A DNA stretch of 64,000 nt from Blastomussa wellsi. Lineage: Eukaryota; Cnidaria; Anthozoa; Scleractinia; Plerogyridae. The translations under genes were made by a program, and so were the position numbers. The stretch covers positions 5,693,458 through 5,757,457 of the forward strand of contig OX393570.1 of assembly GCA_947652115.1 (NCBI GenBank), read 5' to 3'. Below the pieces are notes generated by a model. It saw nothing but the letters and a program-made list of their open reading frames with translations. It was not told where the DNA came from and did no database searches. This document shows, one piece after another, positions 21,226-31,441 of the stretch (positions are counted from its first letter, which is position 1; every line of letters begins with the position of its first letter).

Positions 21226-22842
21226 TTAAGAAAATGGTATTTTGCAAGGTTGGTATAAGGGCTGTTCAAATCGCTCATGCAAAAATGCTAAAAGGTTATC
21301 GCTGGTCCACATTGCTGTAGCCACAGCCGTTACAAGTGCCACTAAAATGTGTCTCTTCCATCTCCTTCGCCAAACAGCCATGACAGGCATGTTTTGATAG
21401 CGAGTCTCGATCGCTAGAGAAACGCTAGTGAAAAACCACTCAATCCCAAGTGGAACTGAAGTTGTGATGGCAAAAGACTGTAGCAGCTCCAGAAATGAAT
21501 CGTTTCGTAAGTAAATAAATCGATACAAGTGCAACAATCCGTTAACAGACACTATAGCCGTTGATTCAAACAGCATGCTCATAATAGCGATATCAGCCAT
21601 TAGTCTCTCACGACGAGGAGTACGAAAACTTCCCCAAGGAGCTGCAGCTCTTTTCGAAATCACGTGGCAAATGTGATCAATCACAACCATGGCGCTACGT
21701 TCTATGACTTCTGCTGCACCGTGAATTACTCCCAGAATAGCGACGGATTTTAAACTGTCTAGATCCGCTTGCAAAACTCGAAACATAATCGCTGAGGCAC
21801 AATACAGAGGTGCCAATAAGACATAGGAATATCCCGGATGGGTAATGTCCGTTAACCGCTGAACACAGATTCTCGACATTACTTTTAGTATGACGCCAGT
21901 GAGAGGCGCAAAGAGTGCGATCAGCATGTGTAAGATGCCTGTCTTAATTTGCTTGTTGTACGCTGGATAAATGATCGAGGCCACGGGAATGGCAAGAAAT
22001 ATGATAGAAAAAATAGGAACTGTCATTTGTAAGAACATAGTCGCTTGCTTTCTCCTTGTCCTTCCCATACGGAAGTGATTCGTTACAAGGAAGGCTTGCC
22101 AGCACACACTCAGAAAAGCTGCAGCGTTGAGTGGAATCTTTTGAAGATGAGTTGGCTTGGAGTGAGATATTCCTAGGGCTTGTAGAGCCACGCGATAAGA
22201 TGTATCCAAGAAATATGCCAGGCAAGAAACAAGGATCAGTTTTCTTTTCACTCCCATTAACTGATAAGGCCGAAAAAGGAACAGCATACATGCAAAGAAC
22301 CAAGTGTATATAAAAGCACAAGAAATCACATCAGAAATTGATCTCGTCCACTGCACTTGCACTGGGATGGACTTCTCTGGGTAGAATTCACAATTGTTTA
22401 TAAATTTATAGCATAGATAGGAAATCAGGACGTATAGAAAACCCATAGTAGTAGCACTTATTACTGAAATCAAAGCTCCAGTGTACATTGATTTCAAGAC
22501 TGTACAGAGAGCGGATGGTCTGAGTCGCTTCCAAGCCATTGCGGCTGCATCTTCATCTCGCTGATCCTCCTGCGTTTCGTCGCTCTCCTCTGTGGAACAC
22601 GCGTTTATAACCCTTACATCAAGACTGCAAGACGCTAGATAGCCTGTGGCGTCTCTGTCGCTATATTCTTGATAAATAAGTTCGTCAACGTGATGATAGT
22701 TCCATTCTAGACCTGTGCTTTGTAGAGGATCGTAGCCAAACGACTCGCGTTGAGGCTCCTCTGGGTTGTAGTGCTCTGTCACGCCTCGTGTAAAACTGAA
22801 CACGATATGGTTAAACAGTTCTATCACTGTTCCACTGCTCAT
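21226..22842 (-). CDS. uncharacterised intronless multi-pass membrane protein, 538 residues
   Basis: I do not recognise the family. A single open frame from ATG at 22842 to TAA at 21226. Residues 1-105 are soluble and acidic (STEESDETQEDQRDEDAAA); from about 120 there are nine or ten hydrophobic segments, roughly 121-145, 169-190, 200-220, 235-255, 268-292, 300-320, 338-355, 413-437, 453-478 and 498-513. Loops are basic (GRTRRKQA at 260-267, RTPRRERL at 407-414, WRRRWKRH at 491-498), and a WFF pair occurs at 181 and 469. No signal peptide, so the N-terminus is probably cytoplasmic. Codon use looks ordinary and the frame is intact, arguing for a live gene. It could be a retrocopy because it has no intron, or a member of a lineage-specific membrane family. 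Its stop codon sits in the target-site TTAA of a MITE. Confidence 0.75.
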   Translation of the reverse strand: MSSGTVIELFNHIVFSFTRGVTEHYNPEEPQRESFGYDPLQSTGLEWNYHHVDELIYQEYSDRDATGYLASCSLDVRVINACSTEESDETQEDQRDEDAAAMAWKRLRPSALCTVLKSMYTGALISVISATTMGFLYVLISYLCYKFINNCEFYPEKSIPVQVQWTRSISDVISCAFIYTWFFACMLFLFRPYQLMGVKRKLILVSCLAYFLDTSYRVALQALGISHSKPTHLQKIPLNAAAFLSVCWQAFLVTNHFRMGRTRRKQATMFLQMTVPIFSIIFLAIPVASIIYPAYNKQIKTGILHMLIALFAPLTGVILKVMSRICVQRLTDITHPGYSYVLLAPLYCASAIMFRVLQADLDSLKSVAILGVIHGAAEVIERSAMVVIDHICHVISKRAAAPWGSFRTPRRERLMADIAIMSMLFESTAIVSVNGLLHLYRFIYLRNDSFLELLQSFAITTSVPLGIEWFFTSVSLAIETRYQNMPVMAVWRRRWKRHILVALVTAVATAMWTSDNLLAFLHERFEQPLYQPCKIPFS

Positions 22843-22877
22843 TGCTAATAGAATCCCAATACAAATGCTTCAGTTAA

Positions 22878-23030
22878 AGGAGCTCTCTCTCTCTCGATTG
22901 GTAATCTTGAAAAGATTAGCCTAAAATACTATTCAAGTTTGTGAATTACAATCCTCAATCTTCCGCAATCGAAGCCATCCTTGTGTCTTTGTAACTACTG
23001 TTTCAAGGTGTCCTTTGATTTTAGGTCTAA
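22878..23030. mobile_element. TTAA-flanked MITE, partial copy
   Basis: It starts right after TTAA (22874-22877) with AGGAGCTC and a short CT run, followed by the family core: AATTACAATCCTCAATCTTC and GAAGCCATCCTTGTGTC. The right terminus is unclear. It lies just upstream of the membrane-protein gene, so could overlap its promoter. 23030-24040 shows no other recognisable feature. Confidence 0.55.
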
Positions 23031-24075
23031 AACGTTACTAAAGATGACCTCATCCAAAGTGAACAAGCCCCTCTGAAAAACTAGCAGTATAACGGTAAGT
23101 GATGCTCTAAAGAATAAAAAAAAAATGAAATTTCCTCTGGTTTTCGATTTCCTCAGTTTTAAGTTCCGCTTCGGTCGTAACGACGCTGAATATTACACTT
23201 CATGAACTAGCAGTTTCGATACCAAAATGTGTGAAAGCCGAGTGCACGCGAAAAAGGAAATGCCAAGTCCATAATCGAATAGTATGTGATTATCAGTGAG
23301 ATAATTCTATTATCTGCCTCTTAGTAGTGGAAAATAGTATGAGTTCGCACTTCTTCGCCTGGTTTATTACCTTAAATTTCAGATAGGCGTGCCGGCTGTG
23401 GAGATTCTTAAACCCTGACCCTGTAGGATAAAGAAAACAGAATTTAAGGGCCAAATTCGAACTATGACACCGTATTCAAGGAAAAAAGGAAAGGGTCAAG
23501 CTAATTTCGTTTCTATGAGGTTAATACTCTTAACGCTTTGGAGCCCAAATTAATTTTGAGAGATAATAATTAATACCACTCATGATAAAACTATCATATC
23601 TTTTTAACTTTTCAAGAAAATCACATTCTGTTAAAAGTATTAGGATCATTAATAGCTGCAGTTTAATTTGAGTGATGTTCGCAAGTTATCTAATGTAATT
23701 TGATACCATTATAACAGTTAAATTATTAACTTCTGTGTCACGTCATATTCAAATAAAACATTTAAATAGCCATGGAGGTCAAAAAATAAACATGAAAATT
23801 CCAATAACTACACAGATTGATAGAATAACTATCAAGGATTCTTTTGGTACCTCATGTAAGAAGTTTACTCGACCTCATCATTTTCTATGCCTGATTTCAG
23901 ACAACTGGGTAGTTGTGCAATAAATTAATTCACTTAGTTTCAGAAAATGTCTCAAAATCTCACTGTTCCTTAAGATAAGCTGGATTTAATGCTGTTGGTT
24001 GAAGTTCAAAGAATAAAGAAGCATTATATAAGCAAAATAGTTCAGTTGACGACCTGAACATAACTTTTACAGATT

Positions 24076-25602
24076 TTAAGGTTGATGATACATGCGAAAA
24101 CAAGGTGCAGCACATAGTCCAACATCACAGTCAGGGCAATAATAGCTTGTTTTTTCCTGATGTTGGCTCCAGAGCAAATGACACATCTCTCCATCCTCCT
24201 TCCATTTTCATTCATTGGCAGGAAGTCAGGAAAATGCCTCTCCACAAACCTTGCTTGCTGATTATCGAGAGAGGACCTCCCACGCTTTCGTCGAGAACAA
24301 AAGTTACCAACAAGCAACTTCGCTAAATCGACCTTGAAATCTTTCAAGCTTTTTCTTGGAGTGTGGGGGGATTCATTGAACAGTACTTTGCCATTGAAGA
24401 TTGCCCTGTCAATGAGGTCAAAGAAAACCCTTGTCCACCATTTCTTGCCAGATCTGTTTATGCCATAATAGGACTTCATTTGGTCACTTTTGTCCACTCC
24501 ACCCATGTAGCAGTTGTAGGCTGAAACAATGGGTGGACAGGCAACATTCTCAAGGGTGCCATCTTTTTTCCTTCTTTGCACTTCTGGTAGTTGCTCATCA
24601 GGAATGCCAGTTGTTGTGCCAGAAATGGTCACTGGTTTATTGTCTATCCATGTTAGAGCAAGGATAGGACCCTTCATCCTCCAGACCGTCTCTCCCCTTT
24701 TCATTGTTTTGATGGCATTTTTGTCAAAAAGAACTGCAGGGAATTCTTTGCGTCCCTGTCTAACAGTTCCACATGCTAGAATTTTCTTTGAATAAAGATC
24801 TTCTAGCAGAGGATACGAAGTGAAAAAATTGTCAAAGTAGAATTATACCACTTTCCCTCTATTCCACGACAAAGGCGGGTGCCAACAGAGTAGCCCAGCC
24901 CCCTCTGAACACCATCACGATGGCGGCCAGTGTATATGTCAAAGTCACACAAGTATCCTGAATGACTATCTGCTCTGCACCACATTTTTATACCGCGTTT
25001 GATGGATTTCATTGGCATATACTGTTTGAGAGACGTCCTACCTTTGTATTTGATCATTGCTTCATCAATGGCTTGTTCCTTGTGAGGATTGTAGCAACGA
25101 GTAAAATTAGCTTGTAAGCTTTCCAGGAATGGCCTTCGTTTGAAAAGTTTATCCGCATCAGGAGATTCACGTGCTGGCATCTTTGAGTTATCATTTAGAT
25201 GTAAATATCTATTTATGTCCAGAAATCTGTTCCTTGGCATCACTCTTGCAAATTCAGGAACACCTAAAACCCAGTCGTCCTTCCAGTAATCTCTCATAGA
25301 AGGCAAAGAATGGATGCTCATGGCAATTATCAAACCTAGAAAAGCTCTTAGCTCCTCTAAAGTAACTGCTGCCCATGAGTTAGGATCTTTTCCATTGGCA
25401 GTAAGGCACTGGACTGCAAACCTGTTTGTTTCTCGAGCAATTGAAGTCAGCATGTGGTTGTCAACAAAGAGGAGAAAGTAATCCAGTGGAGACATGTCAG
25501 CAGAGCACGCTACAGCTGGCCCAACAGTCTCTCTAAACTCAGGAATAGCTGGTACCTCTTCAGGTTCATCTGTCCATTCTAAACCTTCGAACGAATAAAT
25601 AG

Positions 25603-25647
<45 letters not shown>

Positions 25648-26091
25648 GTATAACAATATAATTTGGTTTTATCAACTGGGTTGATAATGTCAATTGGCCA
25701 CCGTAAAGAGATTCAAGAGCTGACGTTTCGAGCGTTAGCCCTTCGTCGTAGCTCTTGAATCTCTTTACGGTGGCCAATTGACATTATCAACCCAGTTGAT
25801 AAAACCAAATTATACTTCCAACGAATAGTTACTTGGCCTTCCAGCTGTACTAGTTTCACGATTATCTGCGTCTTCGGCTTCTTCATCCTCCATGACAGCA
25901 TTTCTCAAATCAATTTCATCATATGACTCCATAAGGTCCTCAGGCGGAATAATTTCTGGCTCCAAATCGTCGTCACTTTCACTTTCAAATCCCTCGATGT
26001 CAGACTCGAAACCATCTTCGGGAATAGCGAAATTTCCTTCCAAATAATCGAGCACATCCTGCGTGCTATATGTCACAGGCCGTCTACTCAT
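24076..26091 (-). pseudogene. broken piggyBac transposase (PGBD-like)
   Basis: The order on the minus strand is an acidic N-terminus from ATG at 26091, the DDE core and a C-terminal Cys-rich finger ending near 24076. Core landmarks: DYFLLFVD, LRAFLGLIIAMS, AIDEAMIKYKGR (first Asp), DFDIYTGR (second Asp) and YNCYMGGVDKSDQ (third Asp), the DDD pattern of piggyBac transposases. Three lesions are visible: the foldback insertion at 25598-25819; a frameshift near 24843 after GKWYNST, where the family FDN motif continues in another frame; and a one-base loss in an A run near 24160 that knocks out the CxxC..CxxC finger, which is still readable in the next frame. The element is therefore dead. Its own terminal inverted repeats were not located. 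Confidence 0.9.
25598..25819. mobile_element. foldback element inserted in the piggyBac gene (copy 1)
   Basis: A palindrome of about 90-base arms (TATAATTTGGTTTTATCAAC to GTTGATAAAACCAAATTATA) with a one-sided extension of about 55 bases at the left (GAGGGGGTAAGTTTCTAAAG). It is flanked by an 8-base direct repeat, AACGAATA (25590-25597 and 25820-25827), i.e. a target duplication inside the transposase frame. A second copy is at 50007-50243 and a fragment at 56851-56912. Confidence 0.9.
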
Positions 26092-26372
26092 GTTTGCAAG
26101 TGGACTTTAAATCCCGTCTTGTCAACAAACCCGAAAAATATCGAAAAAACTCGACGAAAATAGCTGAAATCTAGCAAAAATGGCGACTCGTTGTGTGTTT
26201 TGCCTTGAATAATCGTTTGGAGACTGGTAACGACTTTGCGAGAGACTGCTGGTTAAAATAAGTGCGGACAATTCTGCTGTCCGATATATCGGACACGGCC
26301 CTGGGCGATTGTTGAGATTAAATAGACCGTTTCCTTTTTGTTTCACTTGTCGTTTACGTATTGAAATTTCGA

Positions 26373-26511
26373 TATCCTATCTAAGGATCATACCAGGAAC
26401 AATGCCAAAAGGGGCAAAAATGATACCCTATTAAGGATCGAAAGCCTCAAAAAACCACACCCTATCCCGCTGCGCATACGTATATAGCCCATGTATTGCC
26501 CCCCCACCCAG
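26373..26511. repeat. dispersed repeat, inverted-pair left member
   Basis: Contains CTATCTAAGGATCATACC, ATGATACCCTATTAAGGATC and AACCACACCCTATCCCGC, then GTATATAGCCCATGTATTG. The reverse complement, with roughly one difference in six bases, is at 29510-29650. Confidence 0.8.
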
Positions 26512-27187
26512 GCAATTACACCATCGCACCAACAAAACTGAATTAGCATAAGGTGGCTTCTAGCTGATTGTACACCGTGCTGACGAGTTTCAAAAAGAGC
26601 GAAACAGCTGTCCACGGTTGCAGCCCTGCTTTATCTGTTTCTATCGAGTTGTTGTCTCGCGAAGTCAACTTTTTCACGTGGTATCAGCCTTGCAGTGATT
26701 TGCTCGTGTTACAGTTTATTTTTGGCTGATTAGGTCTCTTGTAGATCCTACGTAAACTAGCAGCATTATCGTTCGGGGTCACTTTGCAGTTTTCACGTCT
26801 TCTTTATAAGAGGCGTATTCTTTTGTTGATGTTTAATTTATTTTACGGCTTAACAAATTCTGGAACTTTTCACAAAGAAAGTCGGTACTAGTTCAATTCG
26901 CGTACCAAAGCAGAAGGTCATCAAGGTTGGTAGAATTAAGAGAGTTAAGTGTCCAGTACCGAGGAACCCATATTTGGAACTTTGCTGATAGCAAAGTTAA
27001 GCTTTTCGGAGTCAGTATAAATTCTTTTACAGATATCCTAAGAAAATCGTTAGCTGATATCCATATAATTTTTTTCTTTTGAGATGGAAGACGCTACAGA
27101 TTCTACGTCAAATATGATACTTAATTAGTCACAATATTTTATTTTATTGACCTGATAGTTCATTTATCTATTTTCTTTCTTGGTCAT

Positions 27188-27258
27188 TCGTATATATTCG
27201 AATATATACGAATATATATTATATCGTATATATATCGTATATATATTCGTATATTTTT
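27188..27258. repeat. AT-rich palindromic microsatellite
   Basis: Alternating TATATA and CGAATATA units around a self-complementary centre. The surrounding 26512-27365 has no supported gene. Confidence 0.8.
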
Positions 27259-27365
27259 AGTCCTATAGGATAAATAGAGGATATTACACGGCGGCGCAAA
27301 GATATTGTTTTTAACACGAGAAAATAAAATTCATATCTTTAAGCCACCGTGTAATTTTCTTTTTA

Positions 27366-27978
27366 TTATATGGACAATAAACATACGCGGTTTCCCTCTG
27401 AATCAGTCTTCAACTGCAAATCACCCCAACAAAGATCTCTCTGTTCTTTACCAGGCCTCATCCCGAAGTAAATACAGTTGTTCAACCATAGAGCGTTAAG
27501 CAGAGCTCTAGGAGAGTCAATTCCTACGACTCCGCAGTTGTAAAACGTTGCGATATCTTCATCTGAGAGCGGATCCGCTGCATTGGGTCGGTTTCCTTTT
27601 CCGATAGATTTTAACTGCTTTTGTTTCTTCTTTAAAATATCTTGTACTTCGTGGAATTCCTTGTCGTTAAGAACTGAGAATCCATAGTTATTTTTTCGAA
27701 GATAGCGGTCGATACTTTGCAGAAAAGCTCTGATAGACGAGGGCTCATACTCATCGCCGTTTTTTTTTTCGAACAGCAAGCACAAATTTTTTGATGATTG
27801 CTTGTAGTTTCACAGGCGTAATATTCTCTATTTCTCTTTTCTCGTCGAAAGTTTCGAGAAATTCTCTGAAAATCTTTAGATCATAGAGCGTTTTCTTCTT
27901 AGTATTCTCGTTCTCTTGTTGTTTGGAAAATGCATTTACATCGTCGTCGCTTACCACAACAAATCTTGCAGCCGCCAT
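27366..27978 (-). pseudogene. Crypton/KIAA1958-like (DUF3504) tyrosine-recombinase remnant
   Basis: It reads MAAARFVVVSDDDVNAFSK then NTKKKTLYDLKIFREFL in one frame, shifts frame within a 10-base T run at about 27759-27768, and continues SSIRAFLQSIDRYLRK, KKKQKQLKSIGKG and WLNNCIYFGMRPGKEQRDLC. These are the N-terminal SAM-like region and the start of the catalytic part of Crypton-derived tyrosine recombinases, where the motif FGMRPGKE carries the first catalytic arginine. The remaining HxxR and Tyr are absent; the frame ends at 27366. A 16-base inverted repeat (TTTTATTATATGGACA at 27360-27375, TGTCCATATAATAAAA at 28153-28168) brackets the remnant. Confidence 0.75.
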
Positions 27979-28035
27979 TATTTTATTCTGAACAGCAAGC
28001 TAATATAAGTTCATTCAACAAAAAAGGCGGGAGTT

Positions 28036-28091
28036 GTGACGTCATTGCCGATATGTCACTCGCGAGAGTGACATACGGAAAATACGTCACT
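28036..28091. repeat. near-palindrome just upstream of the recombinase start
   Basis: GTGACGTCATTGCCGATATG against CATACGGAAAATACGTCAC with a perfect TGTCACTCGCGAGAGTGACA centre. It lies about 60 bases upstream of the ATG of the recombinase remnant and inside the 16-base inverted repeat, so it may be part of that element or a nested MITE. Confidence 0.7.
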
Positions 28092-28242
28092 CGGGTCCCG
28101 GATGTAGTGGTTTATGGATTCTACGAGTGTTTTAGTTTTCAGTAAAACACTCCTGTCCATATAATAAAATCTTTTATTTAGTTTATTACATCATTTTTTT
28201 AGTTAATAGCTCTTATCGCAGTTATCAGCGGTTTGACATACA

Positions 28243-28289
28243 GACGAGGCGAAAGGGTCAACTCTGCTTTGTATTGACCCTTTCGCCTC
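28243..28289. repeat. perfect 17-base-arm hairpin
   Basis: CGAGGCGAAAGGGTCAA and TTGACCCTTTCGCCTCG separated by a 12-base loop. Transcribed either way it would fold strongly. Could be a MITE remnant or a structured RNA; no further support. Confidence 0.75.
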
Positions 28290-28435
28290 GTTTCTACGCT
28301 GTTTTTAATAAAAGAAAATTTGACCGCAGACTCAACTGCAATAACAACCATTGTAGGTCCACATCAGCCTTACTGGCTGCCAATCTTGTAACCTGAATTA
28401 ATAAATAAAATGATAATCATGGTGCCAACGGCGTC

Positions 28436-28512
28436 GGTGGCGGCGGCGGCCGCGACGAAGACGATGATGACGATGGTGATGACGATGATGACGATGATGA
28501 TGACGACGACGA
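28436..28512. repeat. GAC/GAT microsatellite
   Basis: GGC-rich start followed by GACGATGAT units. 28512-29505 shows nothing else recognisable. Confidence 0.8.
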
Positions 28513-29509
28513 AATTATCTTCCTCGTAGCGCTAGTATTTTAACGTCGTAAAGTTGGTGTTGTAGTGAAAGGGACACTGTCACGCCTGTTATATCATATT
28601 TTAATAAGTATGGCCTGTAGCTTGCTGTAATCGTGCTTTATTGTCTTGCAATAGAAGGAGAAAAATGTTAAAGGTGGTGAAAGCAAAGAAATATCAACTT
28701 ATTTAAAAAGAAAAAATAACTATATAAAGATTCATAAAATGAATTTAAAATCCACTTCCATCCTTATAATCCTGTACTACTTTCCTAAAACACCTGTTCT
28801 ATCTTGTCCGTGGAATCTTTTTATCAAATTTATTCGTGTATATCTGGTGGCATTTGGCACAATAATATGGAAGTTAGAACATAAAAAGTTCTATACTTAG
28901 TATAGGCGTAACAGTATAGCTCATGGCCCTCCCCGAAAATAGCGAGTGGTCAAACTAATAGCTTAGATAAAATTTATCATGTCAACTAACGTTAACCAAT
29001 TTATAAATAAAAAATAAACTTTTTGCATGGATCAATTCTCTTTTACCAGCTGTAATAGAATTAAGTAGAGTTTTGTTAAAGAGTAAGTTTGAGTACCATA
29101 GTGGGTATTAATAAAATGAACATTGGTGTTCATTGAGGTCAGTGCTGTTAATTAATTTAATCCCTTACCAAGCATTTTTTTCAACAGAGCTCGTTTCTCT
29201 TTTGAGAACGCTCAGCCTCAGTCCTCAACGTGGCAGTGAGATGAGCCACTTGTCGTTGTTTCTCAATCTTTGTTAGATAATTTTCGTTCCAGTTAACGAG
29301 AAGATTCCAATGATCTGGACTGGCTCGATCCGAAAATGGATTGCTAAAAAGAAATGCTACTTCAGTATTAGCATGACATCCACTAGGAGTGACAAGGAGC
29401 CATCATTGACCACTCTTGTAGGCGCCAGAATTTATTTCATAGTTTTGTGCGTAGTGGAAAGTTTTCGTGTAATTGGCTTCCTTTATTCAGTAGTACCCTT
29501 TTTATCCCG

Positions 29510-29650
29510 GGGAAGGGGTAGTCCTATATATGGGCTATATAGGTATGTGTCGCGGGATAGGGTATGGTTTTTTGAGGTTCTCGATCCTTAATAGGGTATC
29601 ATTTCTGCTTCTTCTGACATTTTTCCCGGTGTGATCCTTAGATAGGGTAC
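29510..29650. repeat. dispersed repeat, inverted-pair right member
   Basis: Reverse complement of 26373-26511: GTCCTATATATGGGCTATAT, GCGGGATAGGGTATGG, GATCCTTAATAGGGTATCAT, GATCCTTAGATAGGGTAC. Together the pair brackets 3.0 kb that includes the recombinase remnant. Confidence 0.8.
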
Positions 29651-30054
29651 TTAAATTGTATTAGCTAGCGCTATTTTGTAGTGCATAAACAGAACGCTAA
29701 AAGAAAAAGAAACGGTCTGTCAAATGTTATTTTAAGTTTACTTGCATATTGTATACTTTCGGTTTTGAGTTTTTGTGTGTTAGCCGAGACTGGTTACTAA
29801 ATTTGTCTGTTGACTCTATTGGGTCAGTTGGCTTCACATTCGTCTTGGAAATTTCTTCGTTTACCTACCTTATCATTTCCCTGAAATTTTTATGTCGGTT
29901 GGATTAAGTTATTTTATGTTCATTCCTGTATTTGGAATTTTGTGTCAACATTTGAATGAGTGTCAATAGCATGTGCAGCAACAGCTATATATAGGCTTCG
30001 AAAAGGCTCTTGCTATCATCATCATTATCAGTTCGTTTCCAGGTCACCAATAGA

Positions 30055-30215
30055 GCTCCTCGCATAGGCGAACGGGCCGGGGAGCCTGGGGCTGTAACCC
30101 CGCCAAATTTTGGGCAACTCAGAGTTTTTTGGGCAGCAAGAGAAATTTGGGCAAGGCAACTTTGGAGAATTTTTGGGCAAATGGTTCACGGTCCCCCCAC
30201 CACCACCACCACCCT
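30055..30215 (+). repeat. GC-rich dispersed repeat (copy 2) with CCA run
   Basis: Same block order as 11170-11300 on the minus strand. It ends in (CCA)n at about 30194-30212. Overlapping open frames are repeat artefacts. Confidence 0.7.
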
Positions 30216-30529
30216 GGCAAAAAAATTGCCCGTAGGCTTAAGGCTGCTCAGACGATGTATTACGGTATTATAAGAAAGAGTGAAAATGCGAGAAGAATCA
30301 AAACAGTGCACACAATGCAGGAATGGATGCACAGCAAAGGTTTACCCCGAAGAGAAACATGTATCACCTCGGGACGGAGGGGGATAGAGCTTATACCCGA
30401 AGACTTGTATCACTCGACTCAGTTCACAGCATATGATGGCAAATTTATTGCGACTGGTGTAAAGGTAGCGTACGCTTCTTTTCTATTTATAAAGACAGGC
30501 GGTTATAGCAAACTTTAAGCGAACTTTAA

Positions 30530-30752
30530 AGGAGCTACGTCACGGAAACTCATCTTGAAAAAACTGGCAAGTTTTTTCACGTTTGTCGTTTGTAATCTGC
30601 CAAAATCGTTGTCATTCGAAACAATCCTTGTATAATTTAAGTATTTTATTATCTCGTTGGTGTTTTTCGGCATTAGAAAACTTTTACCTTTAGATTTCCT
30701 TCAAATTGAAAGTAAATGGGAAAATGACTTCAAATGCCGTGACACTGCTCCT
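30530..30752. mobile_element. complete TTAA-flanked MITE (223 bases)
   Basis: TTAA (30526-30529), then AGGAGCTACGTCACGG at the left and CCGTGACACTGCTCCT at the right, then TTAA (30753-30756). The termini are inverted repeats and match the copy at 20990-21225. Confidence 0.75.
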
Positions 30753-31441
30753 TTAACTTCGGTTGGCAGCTTAAGGTTCCTTAAATGCCAAGTTTGCCTA
30801 AACTTTGCATGCACACCCGCATAAAATGTGTTTAATGACCCTTTACAACAATTATTTAATAGCGTAAAGCCGAATAACCAACTTCATTTTCCCGTAAATC
30901 CATTTTTCATGCTGTGTTGGAAGGAAAAAAACATTTCAGTATCTTTAATAAACGAACTTCCGTTAGGCAATCATCAGACCGCACTTGGCATCAAAATCGG
31001 CCAACAATTGTAAAAACGTGACCAACATAACGGATTTCTATTGTGTTGTGTTGTGAAACATCGTTTAAACAGCCTATTGAGTGAGACATTTGCGTCATTC
31101 TTTTTTTCTCTTTTGTTTAACTTACGAAAGGGCCACCGTTTCCACCCTTTAGAAATACATCAATTAAAAATTCAATTAATGCAGTACAATACCAGATTAT
31201 TTTCTCAAGGGAGACCGAGACAATTCATTGCGTTTGTAAAGCCGAAAGCAGTTGTTATAATGTACAACTCCATTGGCCGTGTGTTAAGTCAATAACGACA
31301 GTTGTGCTATTTAGAAATGTGTTTAAATTCTGTCGCAACCGTTCAAAGCCGTTTAATTGCTTATATTTGTTACTTAGATTTGTTCAATACGAAAGTCAGG
31401 TCGCTTCTTCTAATCTAAAATGGTTCAAGAAACTGATTTTG

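Noticed and set aside
30129..30518. 129-codon frame with a His run
   Set aside because: The His run comes from a CCA microsatellite and the first part from the dispersed repeat.
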